Source: Novosphingobium rosa NBRC 15208 (lineage in GTDB: Bacteria; Pseudomonadota; Alphaproteobacteria; Sphingomonadales; Sphingomonadaceae). Taken from it: 64,000 bases of DNA. Shown here piece after piece: positions 44,384 through 52,868 of this stretch. Location: positions 140,839 through 204,838 of the forward strand of contig NZ_BCZE01000009.1 in assembly GCF_001598555.1 (NCBI RefSeq), written 5' to 3'. Within the stretch, counting starts at the first letter, position 1. Every line of letters begins with the position of its first letter. The notes beneath the pieces were generated by a model. The model worked only from the letters and a program-made list of their open reading frames with translations, had not been told where the DNA came from and did no database searches. The position numbers were made by a program, and so were the translations under genes.

Positions 44384-45269
44384 CCGCAGCGCCGCCGAGC
44401 GCTGGATCGCGCAATCTCCTGAACATGCCGTGGCCTTTGCCCGCGCTCGTCAGGCCTGGCGCGCCGCCGCCGGGCTGGATGCCGAGCCCGAGGTGCCCGG
44501 CGCGGATCTGGCCAACCGCCAGCCGGGGGTCAGCCGCAGGGGCGTTCTGCTGGGCTCGGCAGGCGCCCTGGGTCTGGTTCTCGCGGGCGTGGCGGGGGAC
44601 TGGTTTTTCCTTCACCGCCAGCTGCTGACCACCCGCATCGGTGAAATTCGCGCGGTGGACCTGCCCGATGGTTCGCATGTCGTCCTCAATTCCGACACGG
44701 TGGTGGAGGTGGCCTACACGCGGGAACGGCGCAGGCTGAAACTCAAGCGTGGCGAGGCCTTTTTCGAGGTCGCCCACAATCCCGCCCGTCCTTTCGATGT
44801 CGAGGTGGGCGAAACCATGCTGCGCGCTCTGGGCACAGCCTTCAATGTGCGCGACCGGGGCGCGGTGGTGGAGCTGACGGTCTCGCATGGCGTGGTGGGC
44901 GTGCGTGAGGGGCAGGCCGCGCTGCGCAAGGTGCCGGCGGGCAATTTCGCGATCATCCATCCCGATGCCGTGGCGGTGGCCAGCTATGATGCGGCGGGCC
45001 TTTCGCAAAAGACGGCCTGGCGCGAGCATGTGATCGAGCTGAACGGCGATTCCCTGGCGCAGGCGGTGGAGGAGTTCAACCGCTATCGCGCGCATCCCAT
45101 CGTCATCGGTGACCAGCGCGTGGCGGCGCTGCGGGTGGGCGGCCGTTTCCAGACCAATGAATCCGCCCAGTTCATCGAGGGGCTGGAACAGTCCATGCCG
45201 GTGCGCGCCGTGCGCGATGCCGATGGCGGCGTGCTGCTGCTTTCCAGCGACGAGATTGCCCAGCCCTGA
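44292..45269 (+). CDS. FecR-type anti-sigma regulator
   Basis: 325 residues from a TTG at 44292, overlapping the sigma gene by 92 bp; no in-frame ATG exists in the N-terminal domain. The cytoplasmic DUF4880-type N-domain is HEEEAIRHLLALENGG and AERWIAQSPEHAVAFARARQAW. One membrane segment follows (RRGVLLGSAGALGLVLAGVA), then the FecR domain (DLPDGSHVVLNSDT, KLKRGEAFFEVAHNPARPF, LGTAFNVRDRG) and a C-terminal STN-like DUF4974 segment (ALRVGGRFQTNESAQFIEGLE). It carries the signal from the receptor to the sigma factor. Confidence 0.88.
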   Translation: MESSPTAPLRQHEEEAIRHLLALENGGSEADRSAAERWIAQSPEHAVAFARARQAWRAAAGLDAEPEVPGADLANRQPGVSRRGVLLGSAGALGLVLAGVAGDWFFLHRQLLTTRIGEIRAVDLPDGSHVVLNSDTVVEVAYTRERRRLKLKRGEAFFEVAHNPARPFDVEVGETMLRALGTAFNVRDRGAVVELTVSHGVVGVREGQAALRKVPAGNFAIIHPDAVAVASYDAAGLSQKTAWREHVIELNGDSLAQAVEEFNRYRAHPIVIGDQRVAALRVGGRFQTNESAQFIEGLEQSMPVRAVRDADGGVLLLSSDEIAQP

Positions 45270-45345
45270 TCTCGGCCTCCGCGCATCAAGAGCCACGCGG
45301 TTAAAAAAGTGAGATTTTGCTGCTGATTGGGGCGGGGGTTCTTCC

Positions 45346-45358
45346 CGTCTCATTCGTC
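45346..45358 (+). promoter_or_regulatory. candidate ECF-type promoter element
   Basis: CGTCTCATTCGTC lies 72-84 bp before the amidohydrolase start, after a T/G-rich spacer. The CGTCTC also occurs about 88 bp before the STN receptor. The -35 half is not clear, so this is tentative. Confidence 0.35.
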
Positions 45359-45429
45359 TACCCCGGTACAGCATCCTGTCCCGGCGCTTCTCTGCGATGC
45401 CGCGTCAGGCCCTATCGGAGATGAAGCGC

Positions 45430-48400
45430 ATGAAGGCTGACAAGGGCAAAAAGGTTGGCATGGGGGTGATCCGGGCCCTGTCTGTGGGCGCTCTGGCGCT
45501 GGCCACCACCTCGCTTGCTTCTGCCGCCGCGCCCGCCAATCCCCCGCCGCCCGGCAAGGGGGTGACGCAGGCCTTCGATGTCCATGCGGGCACCTCCTAT
45601 TCGGTTTCGGCCTCGCCCGACGGGCAATGGCTGGCCTTCGATCTGCAAGGCACCCTGTGGGTCGTCTCCGCCAAAGGAGGCGAGGCGCGGCGGATCACCG
45701 ATTACTACAGCGACGCCCATCTGCCGGTCTGGTCGCCCGATGGCGCGCGGCTGGCCTATTACGCCTATCGCGACGGCGACTACGATCTCTGGACCATCCG
45801 CCCCGATGGCAGCGATGCCCGCCAGCTGACCCATGGCGAGGACGATGACCGCGATCCGGCCTGGTCGCCCGACGGCAAGACCGTGGCCTTCGCCTCGGAC
45901 CGCGACGGCAGCTATGATATCTGGGCGGTCGATGTCGTCAGCGGCGCCACGCGGCAGATCACCAGGGGCGCGCGGGAAGACCGGGCTCCCTCATGGAGCG
46001 CCGATGGCCAGACTCTGGTCTTTTCGGGCATGACGGGCACGCAGAGCGCCATCTATGCGGTGCCCGCTTCCGGCGGCGAGCCGACCACGCTGCACAATGC
46101 TCCGGCGGGCGCCCATTATGATGCGCCGTCCTACGGCCCCAAGGGCGAACTGACCTATGTCAGGCTGGACAGTGCGGGCAGTCATCTGGATGTCGACGGC
46201 AAAGCCGTCAGCGGCAAGGAGAATGTCTTTCCCTTCCATGTCAGCTGGCAGGGGGGCAATGGCTATTACATCTCCGATGGCCTGATCCGCCGCCGCAAGG
46301 GCAGCACCGTGACGACCGTGCCCTTCAGCGCCCGGCTTGAAGTGACGAAGCCCGACTACATTCGCGCCAAACGCGATTTCACCTCCACCGAGCCGCGCCG
46401 CGTGCTGGGGATCGATCATCCCACCCTGTCGCCCGATGGTCAGCAGATCGGCTTTGCCGCTCTGGGCGATCTCTGGGTGGTGTCCTCGCAAGGCGGCAAG
46501 CCGCAGCAGCTGACCCATGACGCCGCGCTGGAGGCCGATGCCGCATGGTCGCCGGACGGCAAGTTCCTGGCCTATACCTCGGACAAGGGCGGGGGCCTGC
46601 CGCAGCTGTGGCTCCGCGATATGGCGACGGGGCAGGACCGCCAGCTCACCAGCATCACCGATCAGCCGCTGGGCGCGGCATGGTCGCCCGATGGCAGGCG
46701 CATCGCTTTCCTCAGCACCGATGGCCGCTGGGGCGTGGCCGGGCTGGAGGTGGTGGATGTGGCCAGCGGTGTGGTCACCCGTCTGCAACCCTCGCTGGGG
46801 CAGCCGGGCAAGCCGACATGGTCTGCCGATGGCCGCTATGTGGCGCTTGGCCTGTCGAAGGCCTTTTCCGCCAGCTTCCGCGAAGGGCGCAACCAGATCT
46901 GGATGGTGCCCGCCGATGGGAAGGGCAAGCCGTTCTGGCGCGATGCAGACCCGCTCGCCTCGCTCGACACGCGTGGCGGCGGCGGACCGGTGTGGTCGCC
47001 GGACGGGCAGAAGATGGCGGCCATTCAGGAGGGGCTGCTGAAAGTCTGGCCGGTGAGCGGCGATGGCACAAGGCTGGGGCCGTTGCGTTCCTACACCTCG
47101 GAAATCTCGCATTATCCGACATGGAGCGGGGATTCCCAGAGTCTCCTCTATCAGGCCGCGGACAAGCTCAAGATCGTGAACATCGCCACCGGCGCCATCC
47201 GCGAGGTGCCGCTGGACTTCACCTATCGCTTCGACAGGCCCGCCACGAAAATCGTCATCCATGCCGGCCATCTGGTCGATGCCGTGCATGATGTGACCCA
47301 GGTCGACAAGGACATCGTGATCGAGAGCAATCGCATCGCGGCGATCAGGGATCACGATCCGAAAAACTATGCGGGCGCCGACAAGGTGATCGAGGCCCCC
47401 AACCTTACCGCCATTCCCGGCCTGATCGAACATCACGCCCATAATCAGAAGGATTTCGGCGCGAACCTCCATCTGGCCTGGCTGGCCTATGGCATCACCA
47501 CAGTGCGCGATCCCGGCAACCAGCCCTATGACGGCATCGAGGACCGCGAGGCGAGCGAGTCGGGCGTGCGGATCGGCCCGCGCATCTACACCACCGGGCC
47601 GCTGCTGGAATGGCGGCGGGTCTATTACCGCATGGGCGTGGCCGTGAGCAGCCCGGCGCATCTGGAGCGCGAGCTCGACCGGGCGCGGGCACTGCATTAC
47701 GATCTGGTCAAAAGTTATGTGCGCATGACCGATCTGCAGCAGCGCCGTCTGGTGGAGGCCGCGCATGAGATGGGCGTGCCGGTGGCGACCCATGAAATCT
47801 TCCCCGCCTCCTACACGGGCGTGGACAACACCGAGCATCTGGGCGCCACCAGCCGCCGGGGTTTCTCGCCCAAGCAGGCGCCGCAGGGGCGCGCTTACGA
47901 GGATGTGATCCAGCTGTTCGGCCGCAGCGGGCGCACGCTGACGCCGACCAACTTCGGCGCGATCAATGCCTTCCTCACCAAACATCCCGAGGCGCGCAGC
48001 GATCCGCGTCTGGCTTTCTATCCCGAATGGGCGCGCGAAACACTGACCAAGGGCGAGGCCTTGCCGCCCGCCTTGCTCAACATGCAGGCGGGGCAACTGG
48101 CAGCGCTGAAAGCGGTCAGCGATGCCGGGGCGCTGGTGGTGGCGGGCACGGATACGATGATCGCGCCCAATCTGCATGCGGAGATCGCCTCCTATGTCGC
48201 GGGCGGGCTGACGCCATTTCAGGCCTTGCAGACCGCCACCGCCAATCCGGCCAAGGCGCTTAACCTCGATGCCGGCACGCTGGAGGCGGGAAAGCTGGCG
48301 GATATCGTGCTGATCGACGGCGATCCGCGCAAGGATATCGCCGCGACATACCGGGTGAAGCAGGTGATCGCGAATGGTCGCCCCTATACGGTGGAGGACC

Positions 48401-48435
48401 TGCTGGCCAAGGCGCAGCGAAAGGCGGAAAAATGA
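45430..48435 (+). CDS. secreted TolB-like beta-propeller / amidohydrolase fusion
   Basis: About 1001 residues from ATG 45430 (TCGGAG about eight bases upstream; ATGs at 45397 and 45421 are alternatives). The signal peptide is ALSVGALALATTSLASAA. Residues about 50-590 form repeated PD40/TolB propeller blades (WSPDGARLAYYAYRDGDYDLW, WSPDGKTVAFASDRDGSYDIW, WSPDGRRIAFLS). From about 610 an amidohydrolase domain follows, with GLIEHHAHNQ (HXH-type metal site), VATHEIFP (His) and VAGTDTMIAPN (Asp). Such fusions are annotated as peptidase-like or imidazolonepropionase-related enzymes. It probably cleaves an amide or dipeptide bond in the periplasm. It follows the sigma/FecR genes and likely shares their regulation. 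Confidence 0.8.
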   Translation: MKADKGKKVGMGVIRALSVGALALATTSLASAAAPANPPPPGKGVTQAFDVHAGTSYSVSASPDGQWLAFDLQGTLWVVSAKGGEARRITDYYSDAHLPVWSPDGARLAYYAYRDGDYDLWTIRPDGSDARQLTHGEDDDRDPAWSPDGKTVAFASDRDGSYDIWAVDVVSGATRQITRGAREDRAPSWSADGQTLVFSGMTGTQSAIYAVPASGGEPTTLHNAPAGAHYDAPSYGPKGELTYVRLDSAGSHLDVDGKAVSGKENVFPFHVSWQGGNGYYISDGLIRRRKGSTVTTVPFSARLEVTKPDYIRAKRDFTSTEPRRVLGIDHPTLSPDGQQIGFAALGDLWVVSSQGGKPQQLTHDAALEADAAWSPDGKFLAYTSDKGGGLPQLWLRDMATGQDRQLTSITDQPLGAAWSPDGRRIAFLSTDGRWGVAGLEVVDVASGVVTRLQPSLGQPGKPTWSADGRYVALGLSKAFSASFREGRNQIWMVPADGKGKPFWRDADPLASLDTRGGGGPVWSPDGQKMAAIQEGLLKVWPVSGDGTRLGPLRSYTSEISHYPTWSGDSQSLLYQAADKLKIVNIATGAIREVPLDFTYRFDRPATKIVIHAGHLVDAVHDVTQVDKDIVIESNRIAAIRDHDPKNYAGADKVIEAPNLTAIPGLIEHHAHNQKDFGANLHLAWLAYGITTVRDPGNQPYDGIEDREASESGVRIGPRIYTTGPLLEWRRVYYRMGVAVSSPAHLERELDRARALHYDLVKSYVRMTDLQQRRLVEAAHEMGVPVATHEIFPASYTGVDNTEHLGATSRRGFSPKQAPQGRAYEDVIQLFGRSGRTLTPTNFGAINAFLTKHPEARSDPRLAFYPEWARETLTKGEALPPALLNMQAGQLAALKAVSDAGALVVAGTDTMIAPNLHAEIASYVAGGLTPFQALQTATANPAKALNLDAGTLEAGKLADIVLIDGDPRKDIAATYRVKQVIANGRPYTVEDLLAKAQRKAEK

Positions 48436-48564
48436 CCGTCGCGCTGTGTGGCGAGCCAACCGATGCGACAAGGTGGCATCGGCGCGGGAGGCCTGACGCT
48501 CGCGCTTCCGCACGCTTTTTGAGCCCGGTGATCTGATCTGCCTCGGTGCCATCCTGCTGCCGAA

Positions 48565-48741
48565 ATGGACCTTGTGATGCTCGATAGCGTGTCTGCCGTC
48601 GCCTGCGTCGTTCTGGCGGTGGTCATGTCCGGCATGTCGAACGGCGGTTTTGCCGGGGTGGGCGCGCTCTCGAAGCCGGGGATGGTCGGCAGGGCGGTCG
48701 AGGTCTGCTGGCCGGTGCTGTCGACAGGCAGCACCGCGTAG
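48565..48741 (+). pseudogene. probable remnant of a TauE/SafE-type exporter
   Basis: A 58-codon frame whose start (DSVSAVACVVLAVVMSGMSNGGFAGVGALS) resembles the first helix and GG-F-GG loop of sulfite-exporter TauE/SafE proteins, normally about 250 residues. It breaks off at residue 40 and no further helices follow in any frame. It is therefore interpreted as a decayed 5' fragment. Confidence 0.4.
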
Positions 48742-49064
48742 CCGATCCAGCTGCGATCGCGCGAGCAGTGGACGGTGATCCCGCTACGCAAAACCGGTCG
48801 AAAGATGATGCCTGAAGACCGCCTGCGCCAGACCGGTGACAGCATATCACCCAGCATATCGGGCCCGATCGCCAGCGGCGAGGTCCGCACCGTGGCATCT
48901 GCGAACTGGCCATCCTGAGCGCAGAGCTTGCGCTTCGCGAACCGCGCCTTCGATGCCTCGCGGTATCTGAGCCTTCATGTCCGAAGTATCGCAACCGGAC
49001 CGGCCATGGCTGGTCTTGCAAGATCGGCTGCGAAAATCACGCCGGTTGGCATGCGGAAATGCTC
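48742..49064. other. intergenic stretch, probably degenerate sequence
   Basis: Several short minus-strand frames run through here, one starting at 48890 with protein-like character over some 60 residues, but none has a convincing start, length or family match. It is best seen as decayed coding DNA between two operons. Confidence 0.35.
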
Positions 49065-49116
49065 TTGACCTCACATCACCAATAATCGACTATGGTCGAG
49101 TTTAATCGACGCTCGA
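49065..49116 (+). promoter_or_regulatory. promoter with overlapping TCGA-repeat operator for the amine operon
   Basis: TTGACC (49065-49070) and GACTAT (49088-49093) are spaced 17 bp like a sigma-70 promoter. Over the -10 lies the palindrome TCGAC-TATG-GTCGA (49086-49099). TCGA occurs at 49086, 49096, 49106 and 49113, that is with 10-bp spacing three times. The position over the -10 suggests a repressor, the downstream TetR being the obvious candidate. The segment AATCGACTATGG recurs with one change at 53892-53903. Confidence 0.5.
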
Positions 49117-49138
49117 TCGGGTCAATGGAGGGGGAGCA

Positions 49139-50458
49139 GTGGGCTTGAAGCGCTCGACATTGGGGTGGCCCCACATCGCGGGGCTGGGAATCTCGCTGGT
49201 GGTGGCTGGGCAGTTTTCGGGCTGGAATTATGGGTTGGCGGCAGGCTGGGGCAACATGGTCGCTGCAACCGGGCTGATGGCTTTGTTTTGCTTTGGCCTT
49301 GCCTTGTGTGTTGCTGAACTGGCTGCGGCACGGCCTCATGCCGGCGGGCTTTACACCTATTGTCAGGAAGCCTTCGGCGATGTGACGGGTTATGTCGTAG
49401 GCATCGTGATTTTCGCCGCGCTTGCCATCAGCACAGGCGCCGCTGCGACCTTTATTGCGGCCTACAGTCAGAACGTTCTGGGGTTCGGCGGCTTTCCGCT
49501 CAAGGTTCTGCTCTTTCTGAGCATCGCAGGGCTGCACTTGCGCGGAGCCGGGGAAGCGATGCGCTGGATGGTCGGAGCCGGACTGCTATCGCTTCTGTGC
49601 ATCCTGATTTTCCTGGCGGCCATGGCGCCCCATTTTTCTCCCTTGCACCTCACATCCCCGCACTATCCGATCGGTTTGACCCCCGGGGGCGTGTTTTCCT
49701 GCGTTCCCTTCGGAATCTGGCTGTTCATTTCGGTGGAGCAAACCGCCGCCGCTTCGGAAGAGGTTGAGGATCCCGCCAGAACCATTCCGCGCGGTATGAT
49801 CGCCGCCATCGGGGTGCTCCTGTCGACCGCGATGGGTATTTTGCTGCTCGCGGCGGGCGGAGGAGGCATCGGGCAAATCGCACATGCCGATGATCCGCTC
49901 TATGCGGCGCTTGTCAGCCCTTTGGCTGGCAATGGCCATTCCCATGTTGCGATGCTGGTCGGGCTTGGCGGCATCATGGGGCTGCTGGCCACCATGTTCT
50001 CCCTGATCTACTCGGCTTCGCGCCAGCTTTACGCGCTTGCACGCGATGGGCATCTGCCCGCCTTTGTTGCGCGCACCAATGATCGCGGGGCGCCCCGGAT
50101 CACGGTGCCGATCGTCGCGGCCATCGGCATCTGCACCTCCATGGCGGCTCCCGAGCGCATCATGCTTTGCGTGGTTCTGGCCCTCACAGCGTCCTATATT
50201 GTCCTGTTGGCGGCCTTCATCCGGCAGCGCACATGCGAGCCGCATCGCCATCGTCCTTTCCGCGCCTGGGGCGGACGCGTCACCGCCCTCCTGTGCATCG
50301 CGCTGGCCATGCTGGTGCTGTCGGCCTGCTTTCAGGCGGACACGCTGATCGTCAAAGCCTTCCCCCTGTTCATCATCCTTGCCTTGCTGGTTCGCGCCCT
50401 GACCGGATTGCGACCGGATGCGGCAACTGGTCCTGAAGAAAGCCTCGCTGATGTCTGA
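49139..50458 (+). CDS. APC-superfamily amine/amino acid permease (ethanolamine-permease-like)
   Basis: 439 residues from a GTG start with GGAGG seven bases upstream; twelve hydrophobic segments. The APC start WPHIAGLGISLVVAGQFSGWNYGL and segments ARPHAGGLYTYCQEAFG, SVEQTAAASEEVEDPARTIPRGM and SASRQLYALARDGHLPAF resemble the ethanolamine permease branch. It should import a small amine with protons. It overlaps the phospho-lyase gene by 8 bp, so the transported compound is likely the substrate of the kinase/phospho-lyase pair. Confidence 0.82.
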   Translation: MGLKRSTLGWPHIAGLGISLVVAGQFSGWNYGLAAGWGNMVAATGLMALFCFGLALCVAELAAARPHAGGLYTYCQEAFGDVTGYVVGIVIFAALAISTGAAATFIAAYSQNVLGFGGFPLKVLLFLSIAGLHLRGAGEAMRWMVGAGLLSLLCILIFLAAMAPHFSPLHLTSPHYPIGLTPGGVFSCVPFGIWLFISVEQTAAASEEVEDPARTIPRGMIAAIGVLLSTAMGILLLAAGGGGIGQIAHADDPLYAALVSPLAGNGHSHVAMLVGLGGIMGLLATMFSLIYSASRQLYALARDGHLPAFVARTNDRGAPRITVPIVAAIGICTSMAAPERIMLCVVLALTASYIVLLAAFIRQRTCEPHRHRPFRAWGGRVTALLCIALAMLVLSACFQADTLIVKAFPLFIILALLVRALTGLRPDAATGPEESLADV

Positions 50459-51734
50459 TACCGAAAACCTTCTGCAACGCCGCTATCAGGTGCTGGGGAG
50501 GAACGCCCCGCTCTTCTATGAACGCCCGCTTCACCTCGTCGAAGGCAAGGGGGTGTGGCTGCGGGACGCGGAGGGCCGCTCCTACCTCGACGTTTACAAC
50601 AATGTGCCCTGCGTGGGGCATTGCCATCCCCATGTCGTGGAGGCGATCGCGGCGCAGGCCGGGACACTCAATCTGCACACCCGCTATCTGCACGATCGGA
50701 TCGTGACTTATGCCGAGCGCCTGACGGCCACCTTCGCCGAGCCGCTCGACACGGTGATGTTCACCTGTTCGGGCACCGAGGCGAATGAGCTGGCGCTGCG
50801 GCTGGCGCGCTACCTCACGGGCGGAACGGGGATTATTGTCAGCGATTTCAATTATCACGGCAATTCCCAGACTTTGGCTTCTCTTACAACTTGCATGCCG
50901 ACGCCCGAAGCCTTTCCCGATTTTGCGCGGGCGATACGCATCCCCGATCCGGCCCGGGACCGGCAGGGGCGCAGCGATGCGCAACTGGTCGAGGCCCATC
51001 TGGGGCAACTGCGCCAGGCGATTGCGGACATGCATGCGCGCGGCATCAAGATCGCAGCGCTGCTGATCGATACGCTTTTCGCGAATGAGGGGCTGCCCGC
51101 CCGCCTGCCAGGCTATGTGGAGCAGGCCGTGGCTCTGGTTCGTGAGGCCGGCGGCCTGTTCATCTGTGATGAAGTGCAGGCCGGTTTCGCCCGCACCGGA
51201 GACGCGATGTGGGGTCATCAGCTGGCCGGGGTCGTGCCGGATATCGTCACGCTGGGCAAGCCGATGGGCAATGGCCATCCGGTTGCGGGGCTGGTGACGC
51301 GGCGTGAATGGGTGGATGATTTCGGTCACGCGGCCAATTATTTCAACACGTTTGGCGGCAATCCGGTGTCGGCGGCGGCAGGGCTTGCCGTGCTGGAGGT
51401 GATCGAGCGCGAGGCTCTGATGGAAAACAGCCGCAAGGTCGGTGCCTATGTCCGCGCCGGGCTGGAGCGGTTGCAGCGCAAGCATGACATCGTCGATAAT
51501 GTGCGCGGCCAAGGCCTGTTCTTCGGTCTTGAACTGATGCGCCCCGGGGCGCCCGCGCAGCCAGCCCCGGCAGAAACCCGCCGCCTGATCAATGTGATGC
51601 GCGATCGAGGCATTCTGATGAGCCGGATCGGCCGGGATGACAACATCCTGAAAATGCGCCCGCCCCTGGTGTTCTCCATCGAGAATGCGGACCTTTTGCT
51701 CTCCACGCTGGACGATGCGCTCGGCAGTCTTTGA
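50451..51734 (+). CDS. class III PLP-dependent phospho-lyase (ethanolamine-phosphate / phosphohydroxylysine type)
   Basis: 427 residues from ATG 50451. The fold is class III aminotransferase with the PLP Lys in VTLGKPMGNGHPVAG, Asp in FICDEVQAGF and CSGTEANELALRLAR. Details set it apart from ordinary transaminases and match the AGXT2L1/ETNPPL and AGXT2L2 phospho-lyases: YLDVYNNVPCVGHCHPHVV, NLHTRYLHDRIV, NYFNTFGGNPVS and the end GRDDNILKMRPPLVFSIENA. Those enzymes split O-phosphoethanolamine or 5-phosphohydroxylysine to an aldehyde, ammonia and phosphate. The next gene encodes a kinase that could make the phospho-substrate. The exact amine is not determined by sequence. Confidence 0.82.
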   Translation: MSDTENLLQRRYQVLGRNAPLFYERPLHLVEGKGVWLRDAEGRSYLDVYNNVPCVGHCHPHVVEAIAAQAGTLNLHTRYLHDRIVTYAERLTATFAEPLDTVMFTCSGTEANELALRLARYLTGGTGIIVSDFNYHGNSQTLASLTTCMPTPEAFPDFARAIRIPDPARDRQGRSDAQLVEAHLGQLRQAIADMHARGIKIAALLIDTLFANEGLPARLPGYVEQAVALVREAGGLFICDEVQAGFARTGDAMWGHQLAGVVPDIVTLGKPMGNGHPVAGLVTRREWVDDFGHAANYFNTFGGNPVSAAAGLAVLEVIEREALMENSRKVGAYVRAGLERLQRKHDIVDNVRGQGLFFGLELMRPGAPAQPAPAETRRLINVMRDRGILMSRIGRDDNILKMRPPLVFSIENADLLLSTLDDALGSL

Positions 51735-51739
51735 AAGTC

Positions 51740-52780
51740 ATGAATGTGAACGATTTTTACCAATTGCCGGATGTCGATCAGGCGCATTTGCTCACCGGTC
51801 TTGCCACGGCGGCTCTGGCGCGATGGGATGGCGATTTCACCGCCCCGCAGCTGGTCAAATTCCGCGAGAATGCGGTGTTTTCGGTCCATCGCGCCGATGG
51901 CGCCCGCTTTGCGTTGCGCATTCACAGGCATGCCTATCACAGCGACGAGGCCCTGCATTCGGAGTTGCGCTGGATGAGCGATCTCGCTCTGGCGGGGATC
52001 GCGGTGCCGCCGATCATCCCGATAGCGGATGGCAGTCTGTTCGTGCATGTCGGAGCGCCGGGCGTGCCCGAGATGCGGCAGGTCGATATGCTGGCGTGGC
52101 TGCCGGGCGCACCGATCGGCTCGTCGGAAGAAGGGCTGTCCTGCGCCGACAGCTCCAGCCTGGGGCTTTATCACGCGGTGGGGCGACTGGCCGGGCAGTT
52201 GCACAATGTCAGCACGGCCATGGCCTTTCCCTTGCCTTTCACCCGCCATCGCTGGTGCGCCAAGGGCTTGCTTGGCGAAGACCCGCTGTGGGGGCGCTTC
52301 TGGGATATGGGGCTGCTCACCGCAGCGCAGCGGGCGCTGCTGCTCACGGCCAGCGAAGAGGCGCGGATCGATCTGGCCGCGCTTGGCGAGCCGGAGGGGC
52401 TGTTCGGCATGATCCATGCCGATTTCGTGCCGGAAAATCTGCTGGGTGACGGAGATCGCCTGCATCTGATCGATTTCGATGATTCAGGCTTTGGCTGGCA
52501 TATGTTTGAACTGGCCACGGCGCTTTATTTCATCCTCGACGAGCCTGATTATCAGGCGCTGCGCGATGCCCTGTTCGCGGGCTATCGCAGCGCGCGGCCC
52601 TTGTCCGCGGCGGATGAGGCCATGTTGCCGCTGTTCCTCTTTCTGCGGGGCACCACCTATCTGGGCTGGCTGCAGACCAGGCCGGAAACACAAACCGCAA
52701 AGGAACTCGGGCCGATGATCGTGGCGCGCGGCTGCGCTCTGGCCTCGGCCTATCTGGAGGCGCGGGCGGTTGTGGCTTGA
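51740..52780 (+). CDS. APH-family amine kinase (hydroxylysine-kinase-like)
   Basis: 346 residues from ATG 51740 (a TTG at 51731 is also possible). Protein-kinase-like phosphotransferase: the nucleotide-loop part is KFRENAVFSVHRADGARFALRIHRHAY, the catalytic loop GMIHADFVPENLL (H-X-D-X4-N), and the metal-binding LIDFDDSGFGWHMFELATAL. The APH family includes choline/ethanolamine kinases and the vertebrate hydroxylysine kinase HYKK, which works with an AGXT2L2 phospho-lyase. Its place right after the phospho-lyase argues for phosphorylation of the imported amine, not antibiotic resistance. Confidence 0.8.
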   Translation: MNVNDFYQLPDVDQAHLLTGLATAALARWDGDFTAPQLVKFRENAVFSVHRADGARFALRIHRHAYHSDEALHSELRWMSDLALAGIAVPPIIPIADGSLFVHVGAPGVPEMRQVDMLAWLPGAPIGSSEEGLSCADSSSLGLYHAVGRLAGQLHNVSTAMAFPLPFTRHRWCAKGLLGEDPLWGRFWDMGLLTAAQRALLLTASEEARIDLAALGEPEGLFGMIHADFVPENLLGDGDRLHLIDFDDSGFGWHMFELATALYFILDEPDYQALRDALFAGYRSARPLSAADEAMLPLFLFLRGTTYLGWLQTRPETQTAKELGPMIVARGCALASAYLEARAVVA

Positions 52781-52868
52781 TCCTGCGACCATCCGCATTT
52801 TGAGTTGATCCGGCAGGCCGGTGAGCGATAGGGGAGACTTCTTTCGCAGGATCACGCGGCTTGAGAAT

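Noticed and set aside
45991..48552. 853-codon minus-strand frame opposite the amidohydrolase fusion
   Set aside because: The plus-strand protein has clear propeller blades and metal ligands; the antisense frame has none.
51740..52780. Aminoglycoside phosphotransferase (antibiotic resistance) reading of the kinase
   Set aside because: The APH fold is shared by many metabolic kinases, and the operon context with permease and phospho-lyase argues for amine catabolism.
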